A stretch of 41,977 nt of DNA from CAZFGK01 sp964518635 (GCA_964518635.1 CAZFGK010000022.1:1-41977); one strand, 5' to 3'. Shown: positions 1-11,052, numbered from the stretch's first letter. Translations and numbers: made by a program. Notes: generated from the sequence alone by a model not told the origin.

Positions 1-58
1 TGAAAGAGATAGCAAGAGTAAGAGCTAGAAGTGACAAAACTGGTCGAATGAACATCAT
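1..58 (-). CDS. Truncated gene: N-terminal signal peptide only
   Basis: The first 19 codons of a minus-strand gene are visible; the rest lies beyond the left edge. Translation begins MMFIRPVLSLLALTLAISF, a short basic start followed by a hydrophobic run, which is a typical Sec signal peptide. A near-perfect Shine-Dalgarno (GGAGG, positions 71-67 on the minus strand) lies 8 bases before the ATG at 58. It sits just downstream of the terminator of the 147-1019 gene and has the same orientation, so it probably continues the array of secreted proteins. The product cannot be named. Confidence 0.65.
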   Translation of the reverse strand, partial: MMFIRPVLSLLALTLAISF

Positions 59-94
59 GACTGTTTCCTCCGTGTTCCTGATATAAACATAGTC

Positions 95-126
95 AAAAAA
101 AAACGGTCGGCAAGGCCGACCGTTTT
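95..126 (-). terminator. Rho-independent terminator of the 147-1019 gene
   Basis: A perfect 12-bp stem (100-111 with 115-126) and a 3-base loop are followed on the minus strand by a T run (103-95). It lies 20 bases after the stop codon of the preceding gene and before the start at 58, so the edge gene probably has its own promoter or depends on readthrough. Confidence 0.9.
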
Positions 127-146
127 GAAATCGCAGCTTATGCGAA

Positions 147-1019
147 TTACTTCAAGAGCATCATCTTCTTGGTCTGGGTGAAACCCTTGGTCTCGAGGCG
201 ATAGAAATAGACGCCGGATGCGACCGCACGTCCTGATCCATCACGACCATCCCAATCGACGGTATAGCTGCCAGCCGGCATTTCCTGATTTACCAGGTCA
301 TTGATCGACTGACCGAGTACGTTATAGACACGAAGGGTGACATTTGACTTCTCCGGAAGGGCGAAGTTGATGGTGGTCTTCGGGTTGAACGGATTCGGAT
401 AGTTCTGATCGAGGGCGAAAGAGATTGGCAGATTGCCGCTGTTGTCGTCGGCATCAAGCGGGTTCGCCTGAATGATCTTGCCCGTATAGACTGGCAACAT
501 GTTGGAAGTATTCCCAACTCGTACAAACTTGTACAACGCACCGCCGTTGTAGGCGTTGGTGTCAAAGGTCACGTTCGGTGTGGTCTGCACTCCCGGCGTA
601 GTTGGTAGAGTGAACCAATACGTCGCCACAAGACGACGTGCCGGAGCGGCTTTGAATCCTCTGGCTGCAGTCAGACGTGCACCTGCATAGATACACTTAT
701 TCTGCGTATTTGACTGTGCGATGTCACTCCCAAAGTAAAGAGACTTGGTAAAGTCCCAAGCGAAATCCGCTTCAGCTGAAAAAGCTGCACTATCAAGATT
801 CATGTCACCCGGTTCCCATTGAAAGCCGGTTGTTGCACCGGAAAGGGTATCGGCGTCGACATATTGCCACATTTCGATTTTCACCTGACGGCTTGCGCCA
901 GCTCCGGTGATCGTCATTTCAAGCGCAACGGTGTCCTTGTTTCCTCGGTCAGCCTGGGCAAAGACAGTGCTGGCTCCAAGAGCAACCAACACACAGAACA
1001 TTTTGAACAGTACTTTCAT
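147..1019 (-). CDS. Secreted protein with type IX-like C-terminal sorting domain
   Basis: A protein of 290 residues. Residues 1-21 are a signal peptide (MKVLFKMFC start, cleavage near FA-QA). Residues 22-190 form a unique, probably beta-rich region without a recognised family; its spacing of hydrophobic strands loosely resembles a cohesin-like sandwich, but that is weak. Residues 196-290 are a clear sorting domain: ALDQNYPNPFNP, the YNVLGQ strand, a DGRDGSG turn, GVYFYRL, and the basic end TKKMMLLK. In Bacteroidetes this domain directs export through the type IX system and surface attachment. The start at 1019 was chosen because GGAGG lies 10 bases upstream; an ATG at 1043 has no good ribosome site. 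It is a single-gene unit between two terminators. Confidence 0.85.
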   Translation of the reverse strand: MKVLFKMFCVLVALGASTVFAQADRGNKDTVALEMTITGAGASRQVKIEMWQYVDADTLSGATTGFQWEPGDMNLDSAAFSAEADFAWDFTKSLYFGSDIAQSNTQNKCIYAGARLTAARGFKAAPARRLVATYWFTLPTTPGVQTTPNVTFDTNAYNGGALYKFVRVGNTSNMLPVYTGKIIQANPLDADDNSGNLPISFALDQNYPNPFNPKTTINFALPEKSNVTLRVYNVLGQSINDLVNQEMPAGSYTVDWDGRDGSGRAVASGVYFYRLETKGFTQTKKMMLLK

Positions 1020-1311
1020 GCGGCGTATGCCTCCATTCTGCATTGTTTATTCGCGGTTTCCATGTTTCGCAAACGAAGTAGACTACTCCCCGATGATTAT
1101 TTTTGGGGCGTATCTTTCCAGTATTGAACAAGCTATCTGCCCAAAAGTGCACTGGTCAAGATAAATTGTCAGACGATTTACACAAAAACCACTTAAGCAC
1201 TTGTCAGACATACTGTTTCTGCGTTTGTGATTCCTCAGGCTCGGAGCAGAAGCTGCTTCGAAAAGTGGCTTTGTTTATGAAAAATGCGGAAGAATTGACC
1301 CTCTCTGTATG

Positions 1312-1345
1312 AAAAAAACCGCCGCCCCTTGTGAGGGCGGCGGTT
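1312..1345 (-). terminator. Rho-independent terminator of the 1392-4814 gene
   Basis: A perfect 11-bp GC-rich stem (1317-1327 with 1335-1345) and a 7-base loop are followed on the minus strand by seven Ts (1318-1312). It lies 46 bases after the stop codon at 1392. The rest of the 1020-1311 spacer, which should hold the promoter of the 147-1019 gene, shows no convincing -35/-10 pair. Confidence 0.9.
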
Positions 1346-1391
1346 GGTGATTCAAAATCACTGCTCAGTCAGACTGAGCGATTCCTTCAGA

Positions 1392-4300
1392 TCAGCAGGG
1401 TGGCTGCGGGGTGAAGGAGATGAAGAGGTGGTCAACTAGGAAGGTCAAGTCACCAATATCAACGCTGGCATCAATCACCATGTCACCTTCTGTTTCACAG
1501 ATCAGCGGGGTGAAGCTGATGAAGAGATGGTCAACGAGAACGGTCAGGTCAGCGATGTCAACCGACTCGCCACCGTCACCATCAACGTTACCACGCACTC
1601 CAACGCAGCATCCGCAGACCGTACAGCCGGGACGCAGATTGCTCGCGTACCAGGCGCAGGCCGCGGCAGCGTTCCCCTGGAGGTTGGCAAGTGTGCCATT
1701 CTTAACGGTTGTCAACGCACTGTAGGTGAAGAGTGTGTCACCGGCAGGAAGGGTTATGTTGTGCTTCCAAGTAGTGATGACGCGCATGTCAACCGAGTCC
1801 GCACCGAGGTTGCCGATGGCACCAAAACCACCGCTGCGATTCCAGGAAGTGTCGGGATCAATGATACCAGTGGTGATGTCATTCGTCAGATCAGCAGTAT
1901 TGTTGATCGAGTACTGACCAAACGGATCGTCATTAGTGCAAGCTGCCTGCGAGGTGAAATACTGACCAAGCGGGACATTTGCGCCAAAGCGAGTCGCCAT
2001 CGGAGCGCAATTCGCAGTGGCACCTTCGGTACCACGGAGCCAGACAAAGCTCGCTTCTGCGCCGTCTTTGTTCTGAGATCCGTTGATCGACGGAATATCC
2101 AGATCGTGAACATCCCCAATCTGGACACTTGAAACTGATCCAGTAATTGCCCAGTAACGAGTGCAGATGACAATGAAGTCAGTCGAATCGGCAAGCTTCG
2201 GAGCGTACCAGACACGTTCTGCACCAATGGTGGTATCCTTGTTGACGATGAGACCGGTTGAGAAACGCTCACGGGTTCCAGTTGACGTGAATCCACGATC
2301 AGTCGGTCCACCGATATTGTCGGTAAGCGGCTTGAAAGTGAAATCACCGATCTGGTCGGAGAAAGTAGAGCCGGTAAAGACATAGTTCCCCGGTCCGAGG
2401 CGACGGTTCACCAGCGGGCCACCAGAGAAGAGATAGACTGCGGAATTTGCGGAATCGCAATCGCCACCCAGGGATACAAAGTCAAGGTTTGCACGACCGA
2501 TGCCGGAGAGACCTTCCGCACCGTTGGTCGAAATCGCAAGGCGAATCTGACCAGTGCTGACGGTATCAAACGAGGCAAGCACGACGGTATCTGCAACGAC
2601 GTAGTTCAGTGCAATCGCGAGAGAATCGTCGTTTGCCGCATTCGACTTGACGTACACATATCCAATTGCCGGTACCACTGTACCCGGGGCATTGACTAAG
2701 CCACCTGGATTAATGGTAATCGTAAACGATCCGGTGCCGCCAACACCAGCCGGAACCGTGAAGCCGCCCGGATTGGAGTTGGTAATCACCCCAACTGGGC
2801 CGCTTGTCACGACTGAAGCAATGCTGGTAATGTTCAAGTTCGCGGTTCCGTCATTGGTGACCGTGATGGTCAGCACGCGCGGAGAGCCATGCTTGGCGAA
2901 GCTCGGATATCCGGCTGAAGTCGGGCTGGCGGAAATGAGTGCTTCGATGACTGGATCGACGCAATTCAAGCGACCAAACTTGATCGCGTTGTTGCCCACG
3001 AATCCGGCAACAAACGCACCCGGAAGCTGATCTTCGATGAAGGTCATCCCAAGGAAATGGGTTCCGGTACCGAGGATGGAAGAACCTGACGGCCAGGTAA
3101 ATGCGCCGCTGTTTGCCTGCCCATAACGAGCCACGGAAACAGACTTCTCACCGAGGCAGACACCGCCACCAGTGGCAGAGTCGCAATCGCGGGAGAAGGT
3201 ATTGGAAAGGTTGCGGGCCTTATCCCACAACGCACCGGTCAAATTGGTCGAGACCGACATCCAGATTTCTGAGTTGGCAGAATTCAGACGTCCGCCACCC
3301 GGAAGAGTGGTACAGTCGGTGTAGATGTTGTTCACCGTGTCGTTGACGTTGGCATTCTTGATGTTGTGAGTCTGTTCCCAGACCATGTACAGATTGCCAT
3401 CACACTCACCGATTGACTGGCTGGCGACGTAGGAATTGTCGAAGCCGCAGACGGCGGTGTTGAACTGCAGACCGTACTCACCATTCGCAACACGCACCTT
3501 GTTAGTTGCACTCTGCGACCAGTGAAGAATAGCGGATGAGAAGTCGGCATAGAAGAAGCCAACTGAATCATAGATTCCGGCCGGCCACGGTTCACCAGCG
3601 AAGGTGATGTGCAGGTTCCCATCGGTGTCATACAGCGAAGAGAAATAGTTTCTGGTTGCCCATGACTTCACCGTACGGGTTCCGTAGTTAGTGATATTGA
3701 TTTCCGGATTGAAGCTCACCCCACCGTTGACGGATTCACGATAGAAGACATCAAGGTCGAGTGCGAGCCCTGCACCGGCGATCTGAGCATTCAGTGAAGC
3801 TGGCTCCAATACAGCATTGGTCGAAAGCTTCGGATAGATAACCGCCACTTCACTTGATACGCGTGAGGCGGTCATGTTCGGGCGGTAGGCAGCTGCATTT
3901 GTAAGTGTCTGCGCTGCTGACCAAAGAGTCGAATCCTGTACCTCAAAGTTGTTCACTTTGCGGAAATACTGAACGACGGTTTCGGTCTGTAAGAATCCTT
4001 CAACGTCGATATCACGAAAGACGCTTTCTGATCCGGCAACGTGAGTAATCGTGTCGGTGCCGATAATCTGGACTTCAATCTGTGGTTCAGCAAGGAAGTC
4101 GGCAGCATTGGCAAAACCGGTACGGTAGTTGTTGATACCGATGCGATCGCCAATTCCCCAGAAACAACCACCAAGATCCTGATAGATGTGGTTGTCACGG
4201 GCCTGCCCACGATTGTCACGACCAGAGATAATCACCTGGCTGCCACCATTGGCAAGAGAGCGCGGTGTCACATCAGAGGTGATACCCAGACCGCCGACTT

Positions 4301-4814
4301 CTGTCGGCCCCTGATCCTGAATACGGCAGCTTCCCGGAGGAAGAATTACCCATGATCCACCGGCCGTTGGATTGTAGCGATTGTAGGCGTAAGCCATGGA
4401 AGTTAAGACGCCGCCCGAATTTGCCACCTGGCTAATAAAAGCGAAGTGGTTGCTCGGGTCATTTCCTCGTTGACCGACTTGACGGACAGTATAGACCCAC
4501 TGGAAATCTGCCCAGGTGGAGTCCATGGTAAAACCAACGCCAAGAGCCGAGGCCGACTGACGACTTTGGCCGAGCGAGCGACGGGGGGCGCCCGAGACGG
4601 CGACTGATGACTGATTCTCTGCGATCTCTTCAGCAGTTTTTCCGCGCATGACGTTATGCAACGGTTGCTGAGTTGAGATCGAAGACTGATCGGGGGTTGC
4701 TTCCTTGGTCGTGGTCTTGGCGGCGAAAGCCGTTCCGACCAGACTCAGAGCCGCAACTGTTCCGAGAACGATACACGTTCTCAGAATCCGCTGACTTCTG
4801 ATCCTGTTGGTCAT
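1392..4814 (-). CDS. Large secreted protein with C-terminal double dockerin-like module
   Basis: A protein of 1140 residues. Residues 1-31 are a signal peptide ending GTAFA. Segments at roughly 380-570 (NLHITFAG, NLYMVWEQ, SEIWMSVSTN) look like blades of a sialidase/BNR-type beta-propeller; this is a pattern call. Around 640-740 is an ASPM/HYDIN-like Ig domain (VTNDGTANLNITSIAS). The last 70 residues hold two EF-hand-like repeats, GNVDGDGGESVDIADLTVL and a second copy built on VDIGDLTFLVDHLF, each ending VDHLFISFTP. There is no type IX sorting domain after them. The ribosome site AAAGGA precedes the ATG at 4814. A promoter and long leader lie upstream and a terminator downstream, so it is a single-gene unit. 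Substrate and partners are unknown. Confidence 0.8.
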   Translation of the reverse strand: MTNRIRSQRILRTCIVLGTVAALSLVGTAFAAKTTTKEATPDQSSISTQQPLHNVMRGKTAEEIAENQSSVAVSGAPRRSLGQSRQSASALGVGFTMDSTWADFQWVYTVRQVGQRGNDPSNHFAFISQVANSGGVLTSMAYAYNRYNPTAGGSWVILPPGSCRIQDQGPTEVGGLGITSDVTPRSLANGGSQVIISGRDNRGQARDNHIYQDLGGCFWGIGDRIGINNYRTGFANAADFLAEPQIEVQIIGTDTITHVAGSESVFRDIDVEGFLQTETVVQYFRKVNNFEVQDSTLWSAAQTLTNAAAYRPNMTASRVSSEVAVIYPKLSTNAVLEPASLNAQIAGAGLALDLDVFYRESVNGGVSFNPEINITNYGTRTVKSWATRNYFSSLYDTDGNLHITFAGEPWPAGIYDSVGFFYADFSSAILHWSQSATNKVRVANGEYGLQFNTAVCGFDNSYVASQSIGECDGNLYMVWEQTHNIKNANVNDTVNNIYTDCTTLPGGGRLNSANSEIWMSVSTNLTGALWDKARNLSNTFSRDCDSATGGGVCLGEKSVSVARYGQANSGAFTWPSGSSILGTGTHFLGMTFIEDQLPGAFVAGFVGNNAIKFGRLNCVDPVIEALISASPTSAGYPSFAKHGSPRVLTITVTNDGTANLNITSIASVVTSGPVGVITNSNPGGFTVPAGVGGTGSFTITINPGGLVNAPGTVVPAIGYVYVKSNAANDDSLAIALNYVVADTVVLASFDTVSTGQIRLAISTNGAEGLSGIGRANLDFVSLGGDCDSANSAVYLFSGGPLVNRRLGPGNYVFTGSTFSDQIGDFTFKPLTDNIGGPTDRGFTSTGTRERFSTGLIVNKDTTIGAERVWYAPKLADSTDFIVICTRYWAITGSVSSVQIGDVHDLDIPSINGSQNKDGAEASFVWLRGTEGATANCAPMATRFGANVPLGQYFTSQAACTNDDPFGQYSINNTADLTNDITTGIIDPDTSWNRSGGFGAIGNLGADSVDMRVITTWKHNITLPAGDTLFTYSALTTVKNGTLANLQGNAAAACAWYASNLRPGCTVCGCCVGVRGNVDGDGGESVDIADLTVLVDHLFISFTPLICETEGDMVIDASVDIGDLTFLVDHLFISFTPQPPC

Positions 4815-5186
4815 GTTACCAATCCTTTCATTAGGGATACCTGAATCTGTTCCGGTTGCCCGGACACTTCTTCTATTTCTTTGCAGTCACGCTTTCGATC
4901 AATTTATAGAAGCGACGAACGAACACACGGAAATGTCCGCCGGTCGCAGTTCACGCGCACTTTCTGCGCAGCTTAGGTGATGTGCAACTGCTCAGCTCTG
5001 GAGTGGTACGACAAACATCGAACTCACTTTTGAGGAGCTGCGTGTTCTTGAAAGAAAACACACCATTCTCCGTGCATGCAATCACACACCGATCACTATG
5101 TCATCAGGCAATTTCCCGAACAATTCTGCCCTAACAGAAAGCGGGATTAGAATCCGTCCCAACGAGACCCTACGAAGTACATGAAC
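4815..5186 (-). promoter_or_regulatory. Long 5' leader of the 1392-4814 gene with shared motif
   Basis: About 365 bases separate the predicted transcription start (near 5180) from the ATG at 4814. The leader holds no gene. At 5140-5156 it has the minus-strand motif CGGATTCTAATCCCGCT, followed at about 5102-5090 by TGACATAGTGATC. Closely similar motifs in the same order occur in the leader of the 21521-22651 gene. This suggests a structured or protein-binding regulatory leader. I do not match it to a known riboswitch. Confidence 0.4.
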
Positions 5187-5215
5187 AGAATAGCGTTTGA
5201 GCTCATTTCTGTCAA
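5187..5215 (-). promoter_or_regulatory. Sigma-70-like promoter of the 1392-4814 gene
   Basis: On the minus strand, TTGACA (5215-5210) and TATTCT (5192-5187) are separated by exactly 17 bases. The -35 is a perfect consensus. The identical pair of hexamers with the same spacing precedes the 21521-22651 gene. Confidence 0.65.
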
Positions 5216-5282
5216 GGAATGTTCCCCCATAATCCTGGAGACTACTTCGCCGTTCAAGTCACAGATGCAGCCGGACGAAAGA

Positions 5283-5311
5283 AAACCGACGCGTAGGTGT
5301 CGCGCCGGTTT
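5283..5311 (-). terminator. Probable terminator of the giant Ig-repeat gene
   Basis: An 11-bp stem with one mismatch (5283-5293 with 5301-5311) and a 7-base loop lies 39 bases after the stop codon at 5350. The minus-strand tail is TTTTCTTTC, a weak U tract. It probably ends the three-gene operon that begins at 16232. Confidence 0.6.
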
Positions 5312-5349
5312 CCTTATCTATCTTGTAATAGTGAAATGACTTATCGATC

Positions 5350-8300
5350 TCAGTTCGGTGGTCGAGGGCCTGAGAAGTAGAGGTAGTTTACCAGATATGT
5401 CACGTCAGCGATGTTGACCGAACTGTCGGCATTCACATCTGCCGCTTCAATATGTTCCGGAGCAGTCCCCCCTCGGAACATATATCCAAGAAGTGTCACC
5501 AAATCGTTCATGGTAAATCGCGCATTGTCATCGACATCGCCGCGCAGGAAGTTCACTACCCGCAAATTCGTCACGAGGGTGTCGGCAGCGCCAAGCGGGT
5601 CGGTCGCGATAAATTGTACGAAGTCAACATTCCCCAGATCTGAAAGAAGCGGAGTGTAGGCAAGGGTCCCCGCACCATTCGTCGAGTCGGCGAAGGTATA
5701 GCTGGTAATGAACGAGACGAAACTTAAGGTGATGAGCTGAGACTCGGGGTCGATTGAACGAACGGTAATCTCGTTCAATGCCCCGGCAGTTACGTTAATC
5801 GTATCGGCAAGCCCGGTGATAAATACCGGTGCTTGATTTCCGGCCTCAGCAACAAAGATCGTCACCACCTGTGTATCCGCTCCACCACGATTATCGATGG
5901 TGATGAATCTCGGATTATAGGTGCCGGACTGACTGAAATTCGGAGTCCAGTTGAAGGTGCCAGTATTGGATACAACGTTGAATGTCGCCCCGGACGGCAG
6001 ATTCTGGACAATGAGAGACGGAATCACCGGACTGTCGAAATCGTTGGTGACGACCGTGAAATTCAGACTCACGCCTTCGAATCGAGTGAATGGTCCGGCA
6101 GTCAGCGGGAAACTCAGTACGGGAAGCTGATTACGATCGGTGACATTGAAGGTCACGTTCGTGCTTGCCGTCTTGATCATGGTTGTATCAGCGGCATCCT
6201 TTGCCACGAATCGAACTGCGTATGCAATCGGTGATGGCGTACCACCCTGTGTGTAGCTCGGTGTGAACGTGACGGTTGCGGCACCATTGCCAGAATCAAA
6301 GACCGACATGTTGGTCGCCAGCGAATCAAGACCAGAAAGAGTCGCACGCATCAGCGGGAAGGTTCCATCAGGATCGACGGCACGTACGGTGAATCGTGCG
6401 GTATCCCCTTCGAACATCGGAATACTCACATTACCAAAGGCAATGATATTCGGCAGACGATTGGTGTCGGCGATATTGAAGATGACTACTTCGGAATCGA
6501 CATCGGCCGGAAAGGCAGCATCGGTCGCGAAGAAGGTCACGAAGTAGTTTCCGGCCTGAACATCTGACGGAGTCCAACTAAAGACACCGGTCGAAGTCAC
6601 GAAATTTGCACCCACAGGCAATGCCGTCGATGACAACAATGGCGCGGGGCCATCGATATCGGTCGCACTCACCGTGAAGGTCAGATTGCGAAGCTCTTTC
6701 CCTGACTGCGTTCCTATTGATGCGATGGTCGGCGGCTGATTGCCGGCATCATTGACGGTGATCACGACGGTGATCGTGTCTGATCCGGTTCCATCGGAGG
6801 CGATGATCTGCACATTGTAGACACCGGCCTGAATGAAATTCGGATTGAATGTGATCACGCCAACACCCACTGATGGGGATGAGAAGGTCGCGTTTGCAGG
6901 TAACGTCGAGGGAATCACGCTTAGTGTGATCGTTCCGCCATCCGGATCGAAGGCGGTGAATCCTACAGTTACCGTATCCCCTTCGACCGTCGTTGCCGTC
7001 GGAATCGAATCAAAGACCGGCAACTGATTGCCAGCTTCAGCTACCTGAATGAAGACAACTTCTTTGTCTATTGAGAGACCGTCGAAGGCCTCAAAGGTGA
7101 CAGCGTAGAGACCTGCCTGATTGAATGTCGGCGTCCAGACAAAAGACGCGGTAGCATTGCCGTTGTCAGTGAAGACTGCCCCAGTCGGATTGTTCACGAC
7201 ACGCATCGTGATCGTTCCGGTCGTGTCCGGATCAGTTGCTGACATATTGATGGTCAGAAGCTGCCCCTCGGTGACAAGACGTGGACCGATGGTCCCCAGT
7301 ACTGGTGGGAGATTGCTTGCACGGACATTAATCTGAACCGCAAGCGTTGTCGAAAGTGCGGGAATCCCCTCATCGACAGCCAGGAAATTGATCGTCTGCA
7401 ATCCAACCTGAGAACTGGTCGGCGAGAAACTGACCATTGCGTTACCGTTACCCAAATCAACGAATGTCAGATTCGCCGGTGGATTCAGAGCTGACAAGAA
7501 CAAGCGATTCCCGGGAGTATTGTCGGTGCTGTCGGTCGCAGTCACGGTGAAGCTGATCGACTTGTTTGCGAGGACCGTATACGGACCAGCCGGCTTGAAC
7601 AGCGGTGCCTGATTCCGCTCGAGGGTAGTGATGACAAAGACCGCCTGAGCAGATGCCTGCGGAATCCCCTGATCAGTTGAGAAGACACGGACAGTGTCAA
7701 CTCCGGCATCAAAGAAGGTCGGGCGATAGCGAAGTACTCCGGTACCGTTTCCGTTGTTAGTCAGTGTGTAGCTCTGCAATGTTGAACTCACGGATAACGT
7801 CGGGAAGAGTAACCCACCGTCCGAATCAACCGACGTAATCGGGACAATGAGTGAATCCCCTTCCTGTACAATCGCATCCGGTATCGGCGTGATCGTCGGC
7901 GGGAGATTGCCGGTATTCACTACTGAGATTGCCACCAACTCGGTGTCGCTCAGGATACCATCACTGGCGATGAATCGAACCTGATAGCCGAGTCCACCCT
8001 GTGAAAGATCAGGATTGAATACAAAAGTACCGGTGCCATTACCGTTATCGGTAAATGATGCATTCGGCGGAAGTGGCGAGGCAGTAAGTGACGGGATGGT
8101 GCTGTTCGGGTCGATCGCGCTGACATTGAATGTCAGGTTCGTCCCTTCCTGCACAACTTTCGGTCCAATGAGAGCAAGAACCGGACGTCCCTGATCGAGA
8201 ACCGTAATCTGAACTACTTCGGTGTCGACTGCCGATGACGGATCAGTTGCGAAGAAGCTGATGGTATAGACACCGGCCTGCACCAGTGATGGTGTCCAGT

Positions 8301-11032
8301 TGAAGGAGGCAGTGTTGTTCCCATTGTCGACGAGTGTCGCGCCTGATGGCAACACACTCGAGGTGAGAGTTGCGGTGGTGAGATCGGCATCAGTCGCGGT
8401 GACAGTCAAAGCGAGCGGCTGCTGTTCGTCGATAGTCGTGTCAGGAATTGCAGAAATGACCGGAGTCTGATTTCCAGCGTCATTAATTGTCACTACTACC
8501 ACTTCACTGTCTGCAAGCTGACCATCGGAAGCAACGACCGTAATATTGTAGACACCCGACTGGACAAAGGATGGTGTCCAGCTAAATGATGCGGTTCCGT
8601 TACCGTTGTCGGTGAAAGTTGCTCCGGAGGGAATTAGAGAAGCAGTCAATGTAGGCGTGGTCGCATCCGGGTCGGAAGCAGTTGCACCAAATGTAAGCAG
8701 CAGATTTTCTGTACCGGACTGCGCCCCGATTGCAGTAAGGACTGGCTCGCGGTTGACATTATTCACCGTGATCTGAACAGTGACAGTGTCAGCAAGAAGA
8801 GTCAGATCTGTCGCGATGAATCGAACCGAGTAGACACCCGCATCCGTGAATGTCGGAGTCCAGTTAAACGTCCCGGTACCATTCCCGTTATCCAGAAAGG
8901 TCGCGCCTACCGGAAGATTTTCAGCAGTGAGTGCTGGAATCGGGCCGTTCGCATCGGTTGCTGTCGGTGTCAAGGTAAGCGACTGATTTTCATCAATGGT
9001 CGTGTCTGCAAGAGCTCCAAAGACCGGGGAGACATCATTGGCGGTAATGGTAATCGCGACGATTTCTGAATCGACGGTGTTGCCATCAGATGCAAAGAAG
9101 GTCACGCTATAGCCGCCGTCATCAGAGAGAGTTGTTGGCCAGCTAAATGATCCGGTTCCATCTGCGTTGTCGGTGAACGATGCACCAACTGGAAGAGTTG
9201 AAGTGGTCAGTACCGGAATCGCGGCGTCGGCATCTGCGGCATTCACCGTAAATGCGAGTGTTGTTCCTGCCTGTGTTCCACGCGGGCCAATCGTTGCAAG
9301 GACTGGAGTTGGGTTGAAATCGTTGACCGTGATAGCGACAATTTCTGTATCGGCGATTGCGCCGTCAGTGGTGAAGAAGGTCACGTTGTAGACACCTGAC
9401 TCAGTGAAATTCGGAGTCCATGTGAATGTTGCTGTTCCATCGCTATTGTCGACGAATGATGCTCCGACAGGAAGATTCGCCGAGCCAAAAGTCGGAGTCG
9501 TCGCATCTGGGTCGGATGCGGTAGCATTAAATGAGAGCAACGATCCTTCATCGATTGACTGTGCACCGATAGCAGCGAGGACAGGGGCCTGATTGACATT
9601 GTTCACCGTGATCGCAACGATCTCAGTGTCAGCTATCGCACCGTCACTAGCGACGAAGGTCACGTTGAAGACTCCCGCCTGAGCAAATGTCGGTGTCCAG
9701 GTAAACGTACCGGTACCATCAGTGTTGTCGACAAATGATGCCCCAGATGGAAGTCCGGTTGCACTTAATGTCGGCGTCGTCAGATCGGGATCGGTTGCAG
9801 TGGCATTGAACGTCAGCAACTGCCCTTCATTGGTAGACTGAGGGCCAATCGCCGCAAGCACCGGCGTCAGACTTATTTCACTGACAGTGATTGCTACTAC
9901 TTCTGTATCTGATATCGCCCCGTCAGTGGTGAAGAGTGTCACGTTGTAAACACCTGATTGAGCAAACGTCGGAGTCCATGTGAATGTCGCGGTACCATTC
10001 GCATTATCAACGAATGACGCTCCAACTGGCAAGCCAGCGGAACCGAATGTTGGTGTCGTCGCATCTGGGTCGGATGCGGTAGCGTTAAAGGTGAGAAGTT
10101 GCCCCTCACCGATTGACTGTGCACCGATAGCAGCGAGGACAGGGGCTTGATTCACATTGTTGACGGTGATCGCAACAATTTCTGTATCAGCGATTGCTCC
10201 ATCCGTTGTGAAGAAGGTCACGTTGAACACACCGGACTGAGCAAACGTCGGAGTCCATGTGAATGTCGCGGTACCATTCGCATTATCAACGANNNNNNNN
10301 NNNNNNNNNNNNNNNNNNNNNNNNNNNNNNNNNNNNNNNNNNNNNNNNNNNNNNNNNNNNNNNNNNNNNNNNNNNNNNNNNNNNNNNNNNNNTCACCGTG
10401 ATCGCGACGATTTCAGTATCTGAGATCGTGCCATCAGTTGTGAAGAATGTCACGTTGTAAACGCCTGATTGCGCGAATGTCGGAGTCCAGCTGAATGTCG
10501 CGGTGCCATCGGTATTATCAACGAATGAAGCACCAACTGGGAGACCAGCGGAACCAAATGACGGTGTGGTTGCATCAGGATCAGATGCTGTTGCATTGAA
10601 TGTGAGCAATACCCCTTCATTCACACTCTGCGCACCGATCGCAGCAAGTACTGGGGACTGATTCACATCATTGACGGTGATAGTCACGACCTCTGTGGTC
10701 GTATCAGCGAGTGTCACCGTATCAGCTGCCCGAAAGGTCACATTGAATACACCTGATTGCGCAAATGTCGGAGTCCAGCTGAATGTGCCGGTTCCGTCCC
10801 CGTTGTCGACAAATGACGCCCCCGCCGGAGTCGGATCAATCGACAAAGCGGGAATAGTCAGATCGACATCACTGGTGGTGACATTGAATGTCAGTAGTTG
10901 TCCTTCATTGACACTTTGCGCGCCAATAGGAGTGATGACCGGTGGTGCGGTCTGCGCATTCGCGTTGAAGCCAATGAGCAGCATGACCGTCAGTGCGGCC
11001 ATGATCGCGGTGAGATTTTTCATTCCTTGCAT
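5350..11032 (-). CDS. Giant secreted protein of tandem Ig-like (He_PIG) repeats with C-terminal dockerin; interrupted by assembly gap
   Basis: One gene split by the N run at 10293-10392. The N-terminal part (11032 down to 10393) begins with a signal peptide (MKNLTAIMAALTVML, ending ANAQ); the ATG at 11032 has GGAG 6 bases upstream. I count at least 19 repeats of about 93 residues of the putative-Ig (He_PIG) type, with the pattern EGQLLTFNATASDPD, LPVGASFVDN, GTFSWTPTFAQ and GVYNVTF. Repeats next to the gap are nearly identical; those towards the C terminus are diverged. The protein ends with a dockerin-like EF-hand pair (GDVDDNARFTMNDLV, then ADVNADSSVNIADVTYL) and GPRPPN, with no sorting domain. 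Frames on the two sides disagree with a 100-base gap but agree with a gap of 147 bases, giving about 1909 residues at least. Third gene of an operon, 20 bases after the 11053 gene. Likely an extended surface or matrix protein. Confidence 0.85.
10293..10392. other. Scaffold gap (100 Ns) inside a repeat array
   Basis: Exactly 100 Ns, the usual placeholder for unknown length. The 54 bases before it (10239-10292) are identical to 9960-10013, one 279-base repeat earlier, which explains why assembly failed here. Confidence 0.97.
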
Positions 11033-11052
11033 AGTTCTCTCCTGCTCCTGGC

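Noticed and set aside
5411..10124. Many shorter frames on both strands across the Ig-repeat gene
   Set aside because: They are shadows of the repeat gene; the same frames recur with the repeat period.
10286..11032. A separate 248-residue protein ending in the N run, or a frameshift between it and the 10230 frame
   Set aside because: The end is created by the Ns, and a gap of 147 bases joins both parts in one frame, so it is one gene.
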